From NCBI RefSeq assembly GCF_029633865.1, contig NC_079213.1:94089058-94153057 (forward strand): a stretch of 64,000 nt of DNA, given 5' to 3'. The stretch is from Lampris incognitus (Eukaryota; Chordata; Actinopteri; Lampriformes; Lampridae). A program made the translations under genes and the position numbers. Below the pieces are notes generated by a model, which was given only the letters and a program-made list of their open reading frames with translations, was not told the origin of the DNA and did no database searches. Below, piece after piece: positions 28,612 to 40,320 of this stretch; position 1 is the first letter of the stretch; every line of letters starts with the position of its first letter.

Positions 28612-28663
<52 letters not shown>
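28612..28663. repeat. (GA)n microsatellite
   Basis: Uninterrupted GA dinucleotides, about 52 bp, intron 1. Confidence 0.98.
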
Positions 28664-28666
<3 letters not shown>

Positions 28667-29986
28667 AATAACAAGCTAGAGCACCTCAGGGTCAGTCACC
28701 TAATCCCTCACATATTGACATCCCTCAGGACTCTACCAGTGGAAAATCTTCTGCCCTTTGCATTGCGATAGATCACAGAAGTCGGTTTCACCCCTCATTT
28801 AGTCGTGGAATGTTGATCTCTTGCTTTATTCATCTGAAAACTGTTCTTTATTTGGATCCTTCCACCTGTAATCTCTTTAGGGCTCAATGTTTTTGCCCCA
28901 GAAATGCACCCTCTCTCTCAGGGTGTGACCCCTATTTATTTCATGCCACTCCCCCCTTTGTTTCCATATCTGCTGCTCGGCTTTCTCCTCCTCCTCCCCC
29001 TATCCCCACCCCCTTTACTCATCTCCTCAACATGAACTTGTTTTCTTTTCCCTCCCGCCGATCCCCTTTTCCTTTCCCACCATCCTGTCTTCCCTCCTCC
29101 TCCTCACAAGTCACAAGTCACCCTTCGCACTCTGTTTCTAAAGTCAGCTTTCACGTTTGAGTCACTGTGAATTTCCCCAAAGCATCCCTCCGTTCTTTGT
29201 TCCGACTCCATTTCTTGTAATTTAATTGGTTTTTCGTCACTCTCCTCTGCTCCATCTTAACTTCACCATTCTTTCTGCTAAGCTTCCTTCTTACTTCCAC
29301 CTTTCTTCATTGTCTGTCTACCTGTCTGTCTGTCTACCTGTCTGTCTGTCTTCCTGTCTGTCTCTCCTGTGCCATCTGGTAATGTGGTTGGATCTATGTG
29401 CTGCTCTCCATCCATCAGAGATCCAAAACCCAGCTGTCATCTCCCTGGTGACAGTCCAGGGGTTACCACGGTTACTGTCTTTGCGAGGAGGAAAGAAAGG
29501 TTATCTCATGTTTCACACAGGAAGAGCCCTAAAAGTTCATCTGGATTAGAATGTACTTGCTTTCTTGAGCTTGCAATCAGCCAATTCAAAGTGCTTCAAG
29601 AGTCACTCAGTTGGCTTTCGCTAGATTTCGGTCAACAACAAAAACCATTAGGTAATTGATTGGGTTAAAACAGGCTGAAATAATTTCTTGGGGGCAGAGA
29701 TGGTCTAAACCAAAGAGACCTGATCCTTATTGTAAATGACTTTACCATGAGCATCTGGACAGAGCTTTACCCCTTGTTACCAGTCTGTGGTCCTTCCATC
29801 CTTAGTCATGCCTTCATAAAATGCAAACAGCCAACCACCAACATCGGCGGCCATAGTACTCCCCTCATTATATGCCTTGAAAGGTCACTAAGACTGTCAT
29901 TAGTACAACCACATACTCAGGAGATATTGGAGTCATTTCAGCTTGTTAGAAAGCTTATGCAGCGTGTCAGGGTATTTCCCTTGACA

Positions 29987-29988
<2 letters not shown>

Positions 29989-30028
<40 letters not shown>
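29989..30028. repeat. (CA)n microsatellite
   Basis: Uninterrupted CA dinucleotides, about 40 bp, intron 1. Confidence 0.98.
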
Positions 30029-30208
30029 TTCCTTGTATGGATTTAAGACCGTCATATTGGTGTATGCAAAAACTTTTAGACCAATCGTGTGCTTTGAAAA
30101 TAACTCCTTATGAGTTATGTCCAAGTGCGTAAATATCACAAGCATTTCATATAGACTGAAGAAGTCTTCCCGTTAGCTTGCTGGCCAGCAACAGACCTTA
30201 ACTTTAGT

Positions 30209-30210
<2 letters not shown>

Positions 30211-30306
<96 letters not shown>
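30211..30306. repeat. (TG)n microsatellite, 96 bp
   Basis: Uninterrupted GT dinucleotides ending about 580 bp before exon 2. Long TG tracts can adopt Z-DNA. Confidence 0.98.
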
Positions 30307-30307
<1 letters not shown>

Positions 30308-30890
30308 GAGCGGAGCCAGTCGTCTATAGATGTGGTTTAGCCATTTCCTCATAGGGAAGGTTTGTGGCTAACCTGTCAGGCCAATCAAGCGCTCCCTAAG
30401 CTGTGATGACTCTTACATCTGTCGGGGGCGGGTGGGGGTGGGGGGGGGTCAAAGGTTCCTAGAGGCTCTCCACCGATGAGAATCAGACTTGATTAGGGAG
30501 TAATGATGGAAATGCTGGATATCTGCCAGAGAGCCTGAGAGCCAGGCACGGGTGTTAGGAGTAAGGAGGACTTTATATGTCCATCCCTGCAAAGATTAAA
30601 ACATTCAGCCATGACTGAAAACAAACTGCTACTTTCCACGGTAGAGCAACCCCCCCACCCCCACCTTTCCTTCCCCTCCTCCCTTCTGGAAAATGCTCCT
30701 ATCCATCATCAGAGGAAGTTTAGCATCAATGTCAGTCCTGTTTACATTGAAAGTGGAGGCCATACACGTCTTCAAGTGCTCAGAAAATAAGTCATAGCTG
30801 TGGGTATTTGCAAAAGGTTTTGGCTAAATGATTTTTGGGAGGTCTGGCTGAGTAGTGAGTTTGTTTGCTCTGTCTCTCTGACTTTGGCAG

Positions 30891-30973
30891 GCCCAATGTG
30901 TGCGGCTCTCGCTTTCATTCCTATTGCTGTCCTGGCTGGAAGACTCTCCCCGGGGGAAACCAGTGTATCGTCC
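30891..30973 (+). CDS. fbn2: Fibrillin-2-like coding exon 2: four-cysteine N-terminal (FUN) unit
   Basis: This 83 bp exon encodes residues 60-87 plus the first base of codon 88. The acceptor is TTTGGCAG at 30884-30890 and the donor is GTAAGT at 30974. It contains four cysteines (64, 72, 73, 85) in the pattern [13 protein letters not shown] ... LPGGNQC, a signature of the fibrillin unique N-terminal domain. From family knowledge, this domain takes part in head-to-tail assembly of fibrillin with its C-terminal region and in heparan sulphate binding. The phenylalanine-histidine pair after the first cysteine is fibrillin-2-like. Intron 1 before it is 10,735 bp and full of transposons; a 96 bp TG microsatellite lies about 580 bp upstream. 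Confidence 0.95.
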
Positions 30974-31087
30974 GTAAGTATCTGCATATCAAATCCTCTC
31001 TAATGCATTATGTTAAAGGGCCACCATCTGCGTTTTGGGTTGTTCAAATGGAAACGCCCACTCAGCCGTTATCAAAAAGCGGTGACA

Positions 31088-31531
31088 CAAGGGCATCCAG
31101 GTAGCATGGCGGTCTATTCTGTTGCCTACCAACATGGGGATCGCCAGTTCAAATCCCCGTGTTGCCTCTGGCTTAGTCGGGAATCCCTACAGACACAATT
31201 GGGCGTGGCTGTGGATGGGAAGCCGGATGTGGGTATGTGTCCTGGTCGCTGCACTAGCGCCTCCTTTGGTCGGTCGGGGCACCTATTTGGGGGGAAGGGG
31301 AACTGGGGGGAATAGCGTGATCCTCCCACGCGCTACGTCCCTCTGGTGAAACTCCTCACTGTCAGGTGAAAAGAAGCGGCTGATGACTCCACATGTATCG
31401 GAGGAGGCATGTGGTAGTCTGCAGCCCTCCCCGGATCAGTAGAGGGGGTGGAGCAGCGACCGGGACGGCTGGGAAGAGTGGGGTAATTGGCCGGATACAG
31501 TTGGGGAGAAAAAGGGGGAAATTAAAAAAAG
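31088..31531 (+). mobile_element. Long tRNA-headed SINE, copy H
   Basis: Full-length plus-strand copy in intron 2. A 14 bp target-site duplication with two mismatches (AAAAAGCGGTGACA at 31074-31087, AAAAAGCAGCGACA at 31532-31545) flanks it. Confidence 0.92.
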
Positions 31532-31545
31532 AAAAAGCAGCGACA

Positions 31546-32500
31546 TGGGTTAGCGCTGATGCCCCCCTCCCTAACCTCCCCACCATACACACACACACAC
31601 AGTTGGCTGACAGTGTAAGCATGAAGAGTGATGAAAGTGTTAAAAAAAAGTGTAGAACCCTACGTCAGGTCACATGGGAAAAAGTTTTTAGAAGGACTTC
31701 GGAAATAGCAATTTGATGCTAAAACATATGTAATTTGACCAAAATTTGACTTTTTTTTGGATTTGAGTACATAGGGAGCACCACCAGGATGCCACTGAAT
31801 AAATAAAAACCTCAGAAACACACAAAAATTGCCCCCCTTTTAAACACTAACCTTGTAGTCAAGACCACTCAACTCCAGGTCAAGTGTTCAGGTTCGCAAG
31901 ATCGACTGCGAGTCAAGTCCAAGACTTAAAGGTGGTGAGTCCAACTCTAGACCACTGGGACCAAAACTTATGTAAAGACCTACACCAGAACAGCGCAAGT
32001 CCAACTAAACACCATGATTATAACTGTCATACTTTCATTCCACTGTAATATCTATTTAGGCTTTTGTTACCTTGGCCAAGGAAGGAACGTTTCAGTTGCC
32101 AGTTTTCCAAAGTGTCAGAGACATAAATCGATGATAATAATAAAGGAAACAAATTACATTAGATTGCATTTTACTGATCTCCTCTGGGGAAGTTTGATAT
32201 TCAGTAAATTAAAGTCTTGTGCTTGACCGGTCTTGAAAAATTATCACAAGTCTATGCTGTCCAAGATTGAGTCAAGTTTGATTCATCTTGCTGTGAAGTA
32301 GGGGATGAGACCGAGAACTTTCAAATGTGGACTCAAGACCGAGTCCATACTCGATCACTGCAACCCTACATACAGTACAGCGTATATTATTACCATGACA
32401 AATAAAAGTAGGACAAACTTTGCTCATGTTATCATAGACTTTGGCCAAAGTCAAGGATGAGTAATTTCTTCACTGAATCAGCACATTTCAGATTCCTCTC
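31546..32500. other. Fibrillin intron 2 remainder
   Basis: Unique-looking AT-rich sequence with a short CA run near 31588-31602. It ends in the C/T tract before exon 3. No other feature seen. Confidence 0.6.
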
Positions 32501-32521
32501 CTCTCCTCTCTTCTCCTCTAG

Positions 32522-32623
32522 CCATCTGTAGGAACTCATGTGGTGAAGGCTTCTGCTCCAGACCCAACATGTGTACCTGCTCCAATGGCCAACTTTCCCC
32601 AAGCTGCGGAGCAGGAGCCGGAG
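32522..32623 (+). CDS. fbn2: Fibrillin-2-like coding exon 3: EGF-like domain 1
   Basis: This 102 bp exon encodes residues 88-121 plus the first base of codon 122. The acceptor is a long C/T tract ending CTCTAG at 32521, and the donor is G|GTCAGT at 32624. Six cysteines (90, 94, 99, 105, 107, 116) make a non-calcium-binding EGF-like fold; the stretch [11 protein letters not shown] is nearly invariant in fibrillins. The end of the domain (GAGAG before the next exon) differs from mammalian sequences, where this linker is also variable. The three tandem EGF domains follow the N-terminal unit and, from family knowledge, support microfibril assembly and partner binding. A hairpin-forming inverted repeat lies 79 bp past the donor. 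Confidence 0.95.
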
Positions 32624-32701
32624 GTCAGTATCAGTGGTGTATGACACAAAAAAAAAACAAAAAAACCCCAAACATCATATTTTAATAGTTTATCTTAATC
32701 T

Positions 32702-32746
32702 GATAGTGTTTCAGATTAAACTAATAGTTTAATCTGAAGCACTATC
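32702..32746. repeat. Near-perfect inverted repeat (21 bp stem, 3-base loop)
   Basis: The arms are 32702-32722 and 32726-32746, starting GATAGTGTTTCAG and ending CTGAAGCACTATC. They pair with one mismatch (20 of 21) around the loop AAT. It lies 79 bp after the exon 3 donor. Function unknown; it may be a decayed MITE or a structural element in the pre-mRNA. Confidence 0.9.
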
Positions 32747-32960
32747 ATCATTTGCTATGGCAACACAAACAGGGAGGTAAGGCAGATTGCTAGTTAGGCA
32801 GCCACATTGGGGGTATTTGTATTAGCTGTAGTGTAATGTTGCCAGGTCATGACAATATGAAGTTGATAAATTTGGGCAAATGATATGTTAAGTAATTGTC
32901 AAGATTCAGCACAAGCATAAGACTGCCTTATTAACAAAGCATCTTAAAAAGTCTTTGAAG

Positions 32961-33390
32961 GCCGCCCGGGTGGCGTAGCAGTCTATTCTGTTGCCTGCCA
33001 ACACAGGGATCACCAGTTCGAATCCCCATGTTACCTCTGGCTTGGGCGGGCGTCCCTACAGACAAAATTGGCTGTGTCAGCGGGTGGGAAGCTGGATGGA
33101 GGTATGCGTCCGGGTTGCTGCACTAGCGCCTCCTCTGGTCGGTCGGGGCGCCTGTTCGGGGAGGAGGGGGAACTGGGGGGAATAGCATGATCCTCCCACA
33201 CACTACATCCCCCTGGTGAAACTCCTTACTGTCAGGTGAAAAGAAGCGGCTGGCGACTCCACATGTATCAGAGGAGGCATGTGGTAGTCTGCAGCCCTCC
33301 CTGGGTCGGCAGAGGGGGTGGAGCAGTGACTGGGACGGCTTGGAAGAGTGGGTTAATTGGCCAAATAAATTGGTGAGAAAAGGGGGGGGG
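32961..33390 (+). mobile_element. Long tRNA-headed SINE, copy I
   Basis: Full-length plus-strand copy in intron 3, about 340 bp after exon 3. Flanks AAAAAGTCTTTGAAG (32946-32960) and AAAAGTCCTTGCGAG (33391-33405) look like a worn target-site duplication. Confidence 0.9.
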
Positions 33391-33405
33391 AAAAGTCCTT
33401 GCGAG

Positions 33406-35845
33406 TTTTATTGGACTGACCATTAACTTCAGCTCGTCATCATGCAAAGTCCAGTTAGGTGTCCAGACCTGCTGACAAAACAATACTCAAATGAGATTTT
33501 TCTGACTATTGTAACTGTCGGGCTATATCCCAACTTTGATATCCTCCATCTCTCTCTGTGGATCCAGCATTGTAGACAGTCCCTGGCATTTGTTAAACAC
33601 TTCAGGTCACAAGGTTTGGCAGGATTAAAGGGGGTCTGGCTGCCCCACGTTGGTCCACTGGGTCTAGTTACAAACCACTCAGGATGTGGACTGGTGTGTG
33701 CAGCGAGCAGCGGGGAGTTTCACTGCACATGGGCAGTGTATGAAATCATGTTTGCTGTAGTGGGATTAATAGAGTGTGTGCAGTTAAGAGTATGGAGTTA
33801 AAATGCCCACTTGCTGTGGAAAACATTGTAGTTAAGCACTACTCTGGGAGTGTGGAAAGTTGTGTTAGATGTGTGTACCGGGTACTGTGTGGTGTGTTCA
33901 GCTTCACTGCATTAGTAGGCCAGAGACATCTCATCAGTCACGCCTGGCCCCAGCCCTGCTTTGTGCATAGTCTCACATTTTGTTATTAACACACACACAC
34001 ACACAATGAGGATCACTCGGCCAGCCTGACCTAATGATGTAAAACAGGATCCGGTCCACTCTGCAGTCCGGGTGACTCATGGAGATACAGAGAAAGAGGG
34101 GCCTTATATATAAATAAAATAGCTTCTGACCTTTTCCAAATATATGGCATATATAGACAAATCTCCAGCAGGCTCAGTTATTGTTTAACAGCAATAAAGC
34201 CGTGTCCTCTGTAGGGAGAGAGAAAAATATATATCTAGAGACGGGTCTAGAGATGGGGGGGGGGGGAATTCTCAAAGCTGGAGCTAAATGATATTTGCAC
34301 ACTGATTCTTAGTCTCCTCATCAGGGTTTACGGCAGAGCCGACTAACAAGTTGCAGGTTTTAAAGCAGAAGCAGGGGCCTCAGGTCCAGACACGGGTTCA
34401 GTTCCCCGTTTCCTTTTTTAGTCAAATACAGCTTCACTGTTCAACAGTGTTCAATTAGAAAACTGGAGAGATTTTTCCTGGAGGAACATTTTAGTGGTGT
34501 GTTAAAATCGGGCAAATCTCAGTGGAAGACCTTTATCTGCCTTCTCTGACAACTGAAATTAGGGTCAGAGGTCAATCCGGTTAACAACTCAGAAGATAAA
34601 TAGGCATAGGTGGCTGTATGCCGATCAGCATAACAAACGTCGCAAAATGGCCAAGAATAACTGTGGCATTGACCTCCATTTGTAAAAGTTGTACGCACCT
34701 ATGACTCACAGATAAACATTTTCTTTGAACATGTTAACCATACCATGTCTATGGGGCATTTTGCCCATATTTGGCCTAAACAAAATTGTGTTGCTCCCTT
34801 TGGCGTAATTCATACTCAATGTGAGCTATTTGTGATGGTCTTTAGTCCATTAGATATTTAGTTAAAGGCTTTGTTTTGATTTTAATTCCCAGAGTCCCAT
34901 TCACTCCGCTTGGTATGCAACTCAAATTACTGACTGGAAAACCGCTTTTTTTTCACAACAGCATCCCTCTGCAGGGCTTTTAAGACCACGATGACCGAAA
35001 GGGAAACACTCCTGATGTTAGATTTTGTCTTCCCTAGTGTGCAACTCCCAAATGCTTCCTTTAGAGATGGTCCGCCATTTAACAGGATAATTCACTGCAG
35101 TTGGAAACAAATTTCATTCTAATTTCCTCTGCCCTAATTATATAGGCTACTTTTGGCACCCTGGTTCACCAGACTGAGTTATAGGTAACATTTTCTCATC
35201 TAGCATCTCGCCTAGAGGACGAGGTTTGAATAAATCACCAACGTTTTGGTTATTGCATTGTTTTATATCTTTTTTTTATATCTATAATCCACATGTCTGT
35301 GATTATTGCTATGCATCCACACAGATGGTTTTCAATGATGTATTTTTTATGACTTAGTGGAATTTGTTCTCTACGCCAGAGAACAACAGGCACATATGTT
35401 TTTGCTGATGCCCTGGTAGTGTTAGAGATTTACACTATTCTGAAAATTGCGAAAATAAATTCAGGTGTTGGGGTATTCCAAATGTAATGCCTGTTGTAAT
35501 TCACATTAATTGATAGTCGAGGACATAGATTACCTCTCCCGGCAGTGTCCAGAAGCACACCGAGGCGTAGACTTTTCTTTACGTCACCCTTGTAATAAAC
35601 CCATAGACAGTTCTGGGCAGAGCAGCTGTGCTGAGGATCATTCCGGGTCATCTTTAAAACCTCATCTTCTCATAACTGTAATTACCCAACGATTACCATG
35701 GACATTCCCTCCCACAAGGCCAGAAACAGCTGTCTTGAGACTGCCTGGCTTCCAGTGGCTGAAGGATCCAGGCACTAGTGAACCCTGGGAAACGAAGTCC
35801 CAAGAGGAGCCTCTTTAATAGAAGCCACTCACTTTTAACATAACA
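33406..35845. other. Fibrillin intron 3, unique-looking stretch
   Basis: This 2.4 kb has a G run at 34256-34267 and a short CA run near 33991-34006. No interspersed repeat or exon was recognised. Confidence 0.5.
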
Positions 35846-35907
35846 TAATGTAACATAACATGACAGCGAGGTCTATGCAGACCTCACCGTCATGTTATGT
35901 TACATTA
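35846..35907. repeat. Near-perfect palindrome (29 bp stem, 4-base loop)
   Basis: The arms are 35846-35874 and 35879-35907, starting TAATGTAACATAACATGAC. They pair at 27 of 29 positions around the loop ATGC. The full 62 bp could fold into one long hairpin in DNA or RNA. Part of the arm is repeated imperfectly just upstream (AACATAACATAATG at 35838-35850). Confidence 0.92.
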
Positions 35908-36446
35908 GGTATGAGGTATGTTTCCATAATGGAGGAAATTGGCTTAATTTACACAGAATTGATGATGCATGTGTGGTACAGCGTTAACTGCACTGAAAAC
36001 ATGGTACAGTACTGTGATTCATCTAGAATGGGGGAAAAGGCCTTTGCTTTTAACTTACAACCTGCCTTGACAGCCTGTCAGCCTTACATTTCCCTACATT
36101 GCACAACCATTCTGAAGCAACAGCTGACTTGTCACTGGTCCCTAAGGTGTGTGTAAATCAGGACAGGACACAACTATAAAGTTCCTCAGTGTTTCACCAG
36201 ACACGCATGTATGCATCTGCACGCACATTCACACACACTCAATGTCCACAGACATGCACACACATATATTTAAATATATACACAAGCCCCGACTTCCTGT
36301 GTTTCCTAGCCTCTCGTAAAAAACACCCAGATGTGAACAGCTCACCGACAACGGTAACAGAATACAGAGGTGCATTGTGGGACTGTTAAGCTACACCCAG
36401 CCCCCTCATACGTGTCTGGAAGACTCAAATGGTCCATGTGCGCACG

Positions 36447-36503
<57 letters not shown>

Positions 36504-37356
36504 AAACTTTCTTCCATTTTTTGCTATGCTCGTGTAGCTTCCCAGACATGGGTCATCGGGGCAAACCATCCCACTCCACCAGTGGGCAATGGAGTGCCAT
36601 GGCAAGGGGTGTGGAGGGCAGTGTCAGCCAGTGAGATCACCCCCTTTAGTCTCTACATCCCAGAGTTTGCTACCTCCTCCTCTCACTTCTCCTCTGCCTG
36701 CGTCCCCTCTCCATTCCCTGGTACAGGGAGAACACATCACATGAGCTGAACTTTACCAAACTTGTACCTCCTCTGTCCCACCATCCCTCCATCGCTCCAT
36801 CCTTCATCTCTCGATTCTTCATCTCTCTATCCTTCCCTCACAAGGGCAGAGAGTTCAGTGTCTGCAAAGTAAATGGGCAGAGAGACTGTTATTGCTGTGT
36901 CTGATGTCCCTCCAGTCTCAGCCCAGCTCTGTCTCCCCCCTCCATTGCTGACCTATTTAGAAACACTTTTTTAGGGGGGGCTTGTTGAAAAATGGATGAG
37001 TTTACCCAAACTGCCCTTGGCTTTGATGGAGTTTGCATTACAGCATGCTGGAACGGTTTCCTCCAACGGCTTGCTCCACTGCAATCAGTCACTCCCGTCA
37101 TTCTTCACGTTTCACTTCTTCTTTTGTGAGCCAGAGCAGAGAGAAAGGGAAAGAATGTCAGAGAGAAAGAAATAGATGGAGGTGTAGTCACTTAATGGAG
37201 AGCTGTGAGTTAAGTATGGCCTAGTGTCCTGAACTAAGCTGAGTTAAAGTTGAAAACTGGAATCACACATGGTCTGAAAATTCATTTAGTTTAATTGTCA
37301 GTCTAAAAATATAAATTTCCTTAAAAGAGACAGCACTTACGCCAACCACAAGAGAT
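35908..37356. other. Fibrillin intron 3 spacer
   Basis: Contains a CA microsatellite (36450-36501), smaller CA patches (36220-36290) and C/T-rich sequence (36660-36840). Frames at 36342-36749 are microsatellite translations. No gene recognised. Confidence 0.5.
36450..36501. repeat. (CA)n microsatellite
   Basis: Uninterrupted CA dinucleotides, about 52 bp, intron 3. Confidence 0.98.
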
Positions 37357-37361
37357 GATTC

Positions 37362-37539
37362 TGTTGTAGTATGTTCAGCTTATATACTCCAGCCAGTAGG
37401 GGTTAGTACAAACATGTAAGAAGAGTATGGAGAGGGTAAGAGAGGAGAAGAAGTGTGTAAGAAGATGGCGTTATTTTAGTAAAGTTGTGTTCAACTTAAG
37501 CTCCGACTCTGTGCTTCATTTCTACTCCAGTACACAACA
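37362..37539 (+). repeat. 5' LTR of retrotransposon 1
   Basis: This 178 bp LTR runs TGTTGTAGTATG...TACACAACA. It is colinear with the 3' LTR apart from small indels and the SINE in the latter. The bases after it (TATTGTGGTGACGAGGATGG) are the likely primer-binding region; the tRNA was not identified. Confidence 0.85.
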
Positions 37540-37555
37540 TATTGTGGTGACGAGG

Positions 37556-38290
37556 ATGGCAGCATAAACGATAACTGCCCCTGCTTAATTTTGCCGTACC
37601 CGAGCCAACCTTCACTTCCTTTTGAGCTGTGGAAGAAAATTTTCGGGGATTACTTGATCGTTAGCCATGCTGTGGGGGATGACTGGCCGGAGGCTAGAAA
37701 ATGCGTTGTTTTGCTACAGTGCCTGGGAACCGAAGGGCAAAGAACATTCTACACTTTACGAGACACAGATCTAACTTTGAAACATGCTTTTATAGCATTG
37801 GAAAATCACTTTAAGCCAAGTTCACAGTCGTTGAACGACACAAAATTCTGACTACGAGCTCAAAGAGCGGATGATTCCATTAAGGAATTTATTGCTGCAT
37901 TGCGTGATCTGAGTTTGCATTGTGACTGCAGATTTCGAGGGACCAGCTGGTTGAAAAGGAAACATCTGCGCGCGTACGAAAGACGCTTTTGCTGCAGCCC
38001 AATCTCACTCTGAAAGGTGCAGTACTTTTAGCTACACAGACTGAGAAAGCCATGCAACATGCACAAATGCTAGCTGCTGCTGCAAAAGATCACTCCAGCT
38101 AAGCAGAGATTCCATGCATCACCAAATGCTAGCGCGTGGCTCACATTCCAAGCAAAACTGCTACTGTTGTGGGTCAGAGTCACACATGGCCAGTGCTGCT
38201 AATTGTTCAGGTGCAAAGGCAAAACACAAGAACTGTGATAAGACGGAACACTTTGCACGAGTTCGCAGCTCAGCTAAAAAGTGCAAGAAG
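37556..38290 (+). pseudogene. Gag-like and zinc-knuckle remnant, retrotransposon 1
   Basis: The capsid-like part reads PFELWKKIFGDYLIV and later GTEGQRTFYTL and SIKEFIAALRDLSLHC, as in fish gypsy-type gag. The frame is broken by a stop at 37849 and by frameshifts near 37556-37590 and 37940. A CCHC-like zinc knuckle (CYCCGSESHMASAANC) follows at about 38158-38210. SINE copy J splits the region just after the knuckle. Confidence 0.8.
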
Positions 38291-38291
38291 C

Positions 38292-38728
38292 ATCCAGGTG
38301 GTGTGGTGGTCTATTCCGTTGCCTCCAGGCATGGGGATCCAGGTTCAAATCCCCGTGTTGCCTCCGGCTTGGTCAGGCGTCTCTACACACACAATTGGAT
38401 GTGTCTGCGGGTGGGAAGCCGGATGTGGATATGTTTCCTGGTCACCGCACCAGCGCCCCCTCTGGTAGGTCAGGGCGCCAGTTCAGGGGTGAGGGGGAAC
38501 TGGGGGAATAGCGTGATCTTCCCACATGCTATGGCCCCCTGGCAAAACTCCTCACTGTCAGGTTAAAGAAGTGGCTGGCGATTTTACATGTATCGGAGGA
38601 GGCATGTGGTGGTCTGCAGCCCTCCCCAGATTGGCAGAGGGGGTGGAGCAGCGACTGGGACAGCTTGGAAGAGTGGGGTAATTGGCCGGATACAATTAGG
38701 GAGAAAAAGGGGGTAAAAAAAAAAGAAA
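38292..38728 (+). mobile_element. Long tRNA-headed SINE, copy J, nested in retrotransposon 1
   Basis: Plus-strand copy inserted in the gag/protease junction of the retrotransposon. The head has lost part of the tRNA-like stem (GCCTCCAGGCATGGGGATCC replaces the usual anticodon region). Target duplication is unclear; GCAAG occurs on both sides. Confidence 0.88.
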
Positions 38729-38739
38729 AAAAGCAAGCT

Positions 38740-39118
38740 GTGCCAAAGATTGCATATTCTTGAGCTAAACACTGGATTGATGAATGTTAAAATTAAAATG
38801 CATTGTGAAAATAGGGACCGAGAAAGTGTCACCCGTTGGTATTGAGCTGGTTGTGGACACAGGCTCATCAGTGTCAATACTACCAGAAAACCTCTACCGA
38901 TGAAACTTTATCCCTTTGCCACTGAAGGTAAAGCTGGTTACTTATTCTAGAGCTGATTTGCCTGTACATGGATGCCTTCCAGTGCATGTCCAACACGATA
39001 AGAATACAACCAGTACATTCATCTATGTTGTTGAGCAAGGCACACCACTGCTCGGTATGGATCTGGTGTCTGCTCTCAATCTCCAGATTGCTGGAATTGC
39101 CGTGGTGTCCTCTTGAAA
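38740..39118 (+). pseudogene. Aspartic protease remnant, retrotransposon 1
   Basis: The catalytic word VVDTGSSVSILP lies at about 38850-38885, and LGMDLVSALNL, the usual second half, at about 39053-39090. A frameshift near 38900 separates them. Such proteases cut the gag-pol polyprotein inside the particle. Confidence 0.85.
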
Positions 39119-39320
39119 GATGGTGAAAATTTCAGTGGGGTGGCCGTTTCACACTCTGTACCGATCGTCGTGGTCTGACAATGCTACTAGCAGCAAAAGC
39201 AATGGGGCATGCTTGGATGCACATAGATAGCAAGATGGTTTGTACACTTGCTCTGTTTTAATTATGACCTTCAGTACAAACCAGGGTCTGAAAATTCAAC
39301 AGCAGATTGTCTTTCACGCC
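39119..39320 (+). pseudogene. RNase H end; reverse transcriptase deleted
   Basis: Directly after the protease, the sequence jumps to the end of an RNase H/connection domain (LCTDRRGLTMLLAAKA, then YDLQYKPGSENSTADCLSRL). The reverse transcriptase fingers and palm, normally about 1 kb, are absent. A deletion junction lies near 39115-39150. Confidence 0.8.
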
Positions 39321-39479
39321 TATTCTTGCCCTCCAGTGATGTTCCAGAGGCCATCACTGAACCTGAATTAGTAGCCCTCCTCACCTCTGAGCAGCGTGCA
39401 GTGTCAGTTTTCAAAAGAGTGTGCTGCCTGCCCTGAACTCTGCTTTACGCAGGCATCTGTAGGCCAGCTGGCCTAAAAA

Positions 39480-40320
39480 AATTTTTAAAAAAATGTCCCA
39501 CCTGAGCTGGCTCCATACTTTCCTGTTAGAGATGAGCTCTAGAGATGATGTGCAAAATAACCTGGTTTACAGAGGCCCACACCATCTGCTGGTGCCCATA
39601 TCCCTGCATGGCACCCTGGCATCACTGGCACATGAAGGCCACAAAGACATTGTTAGGACCAAGCAGTGCCTTTGTGATTTTTACTGGTGACCAGGAATGG
39701 ACACTCTTGTCCAGTCAAAAAATCTCTGCTTGCCAGCTGTGCCAAAGTCATGACAAAAGTGCAAAAGCTCATTTTACTCCTCTCTAGCCTGCACCTCTCC
39801 CATCTGCACCATGAGAGAAACTGGGGCTGGGTATTGTAGGACCTTTTGAGTCTGGAAGCTGGGACTGTAGGTATGCCCTCAGCCTTGTTGACTGTTATAG
39901 CAAATGGCCTGAAATTGCTTTCACCAGTAATGTTGCTACAGCCACAGTCACCGCTTTCCTGTCCAGTGTATTTAGTAGGTTTGGAAATCCCTTAGAGCTG
40001 GTGACTGACTGGTGACAATTTACATCCTCTGCTTTCAATGACTGTCTTAAAGACAGGGGCATCAAGCACACCCATGTCTCCCTGTATTCTCCCCAAGCAA
40101 ATGGTGCAGTAGAACAAATGAGTTGTGTTCTCAAGGACTGTGTGCAGACAGCCACCCTGGAAAGTAAGCCATGGAAAGCTTACGTCACAGATTTCTTGCT
40201 CCACTACGGCGCCATGTCACATGCCACCACTGGAATTGCACCAAGTGAACTTTTGTTCAATCGCAAGCTGAGGGCAAAACTGAACGTTACCTGCCAGAAC
40301 ATTGATGTGGAATGATGACT
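39480..40320 (+). pseudogene. Integrase remnant, retrotransposon 1
   Basis: The zinc-binding part is recognisable at 39580-39760 (LAHEGHKDIVRTKQCL, then CQLCQSHD in another frame). The DDE core follows: first Asp in LVDCYSKWPE near 39890, second in LELVTDW near 40005, Glu in NGAVEQMSCVLKDC near 40108. Stops at about 39688, 40012 and 40313 and frameshifts break it. The C-terminal part (HYGAMSHATTGIAPSELLF) is typical of gypsy integrases. Confidence 0.85.

Larger units (their letters stand above)
27761..31073. other. Rest of fibrillin intron 1 and flank of exon 2
   Basis: Apart from exon 2 (30891-30973), this 3.3 kb has a GA microsatellite (28612-28663), C/T-rich sequence (28960-29120), a CA microsatellite (29989-30028) and a TG tract (30211-30306). 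No interspersed transposon was recognised. Confidence 0.6.
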
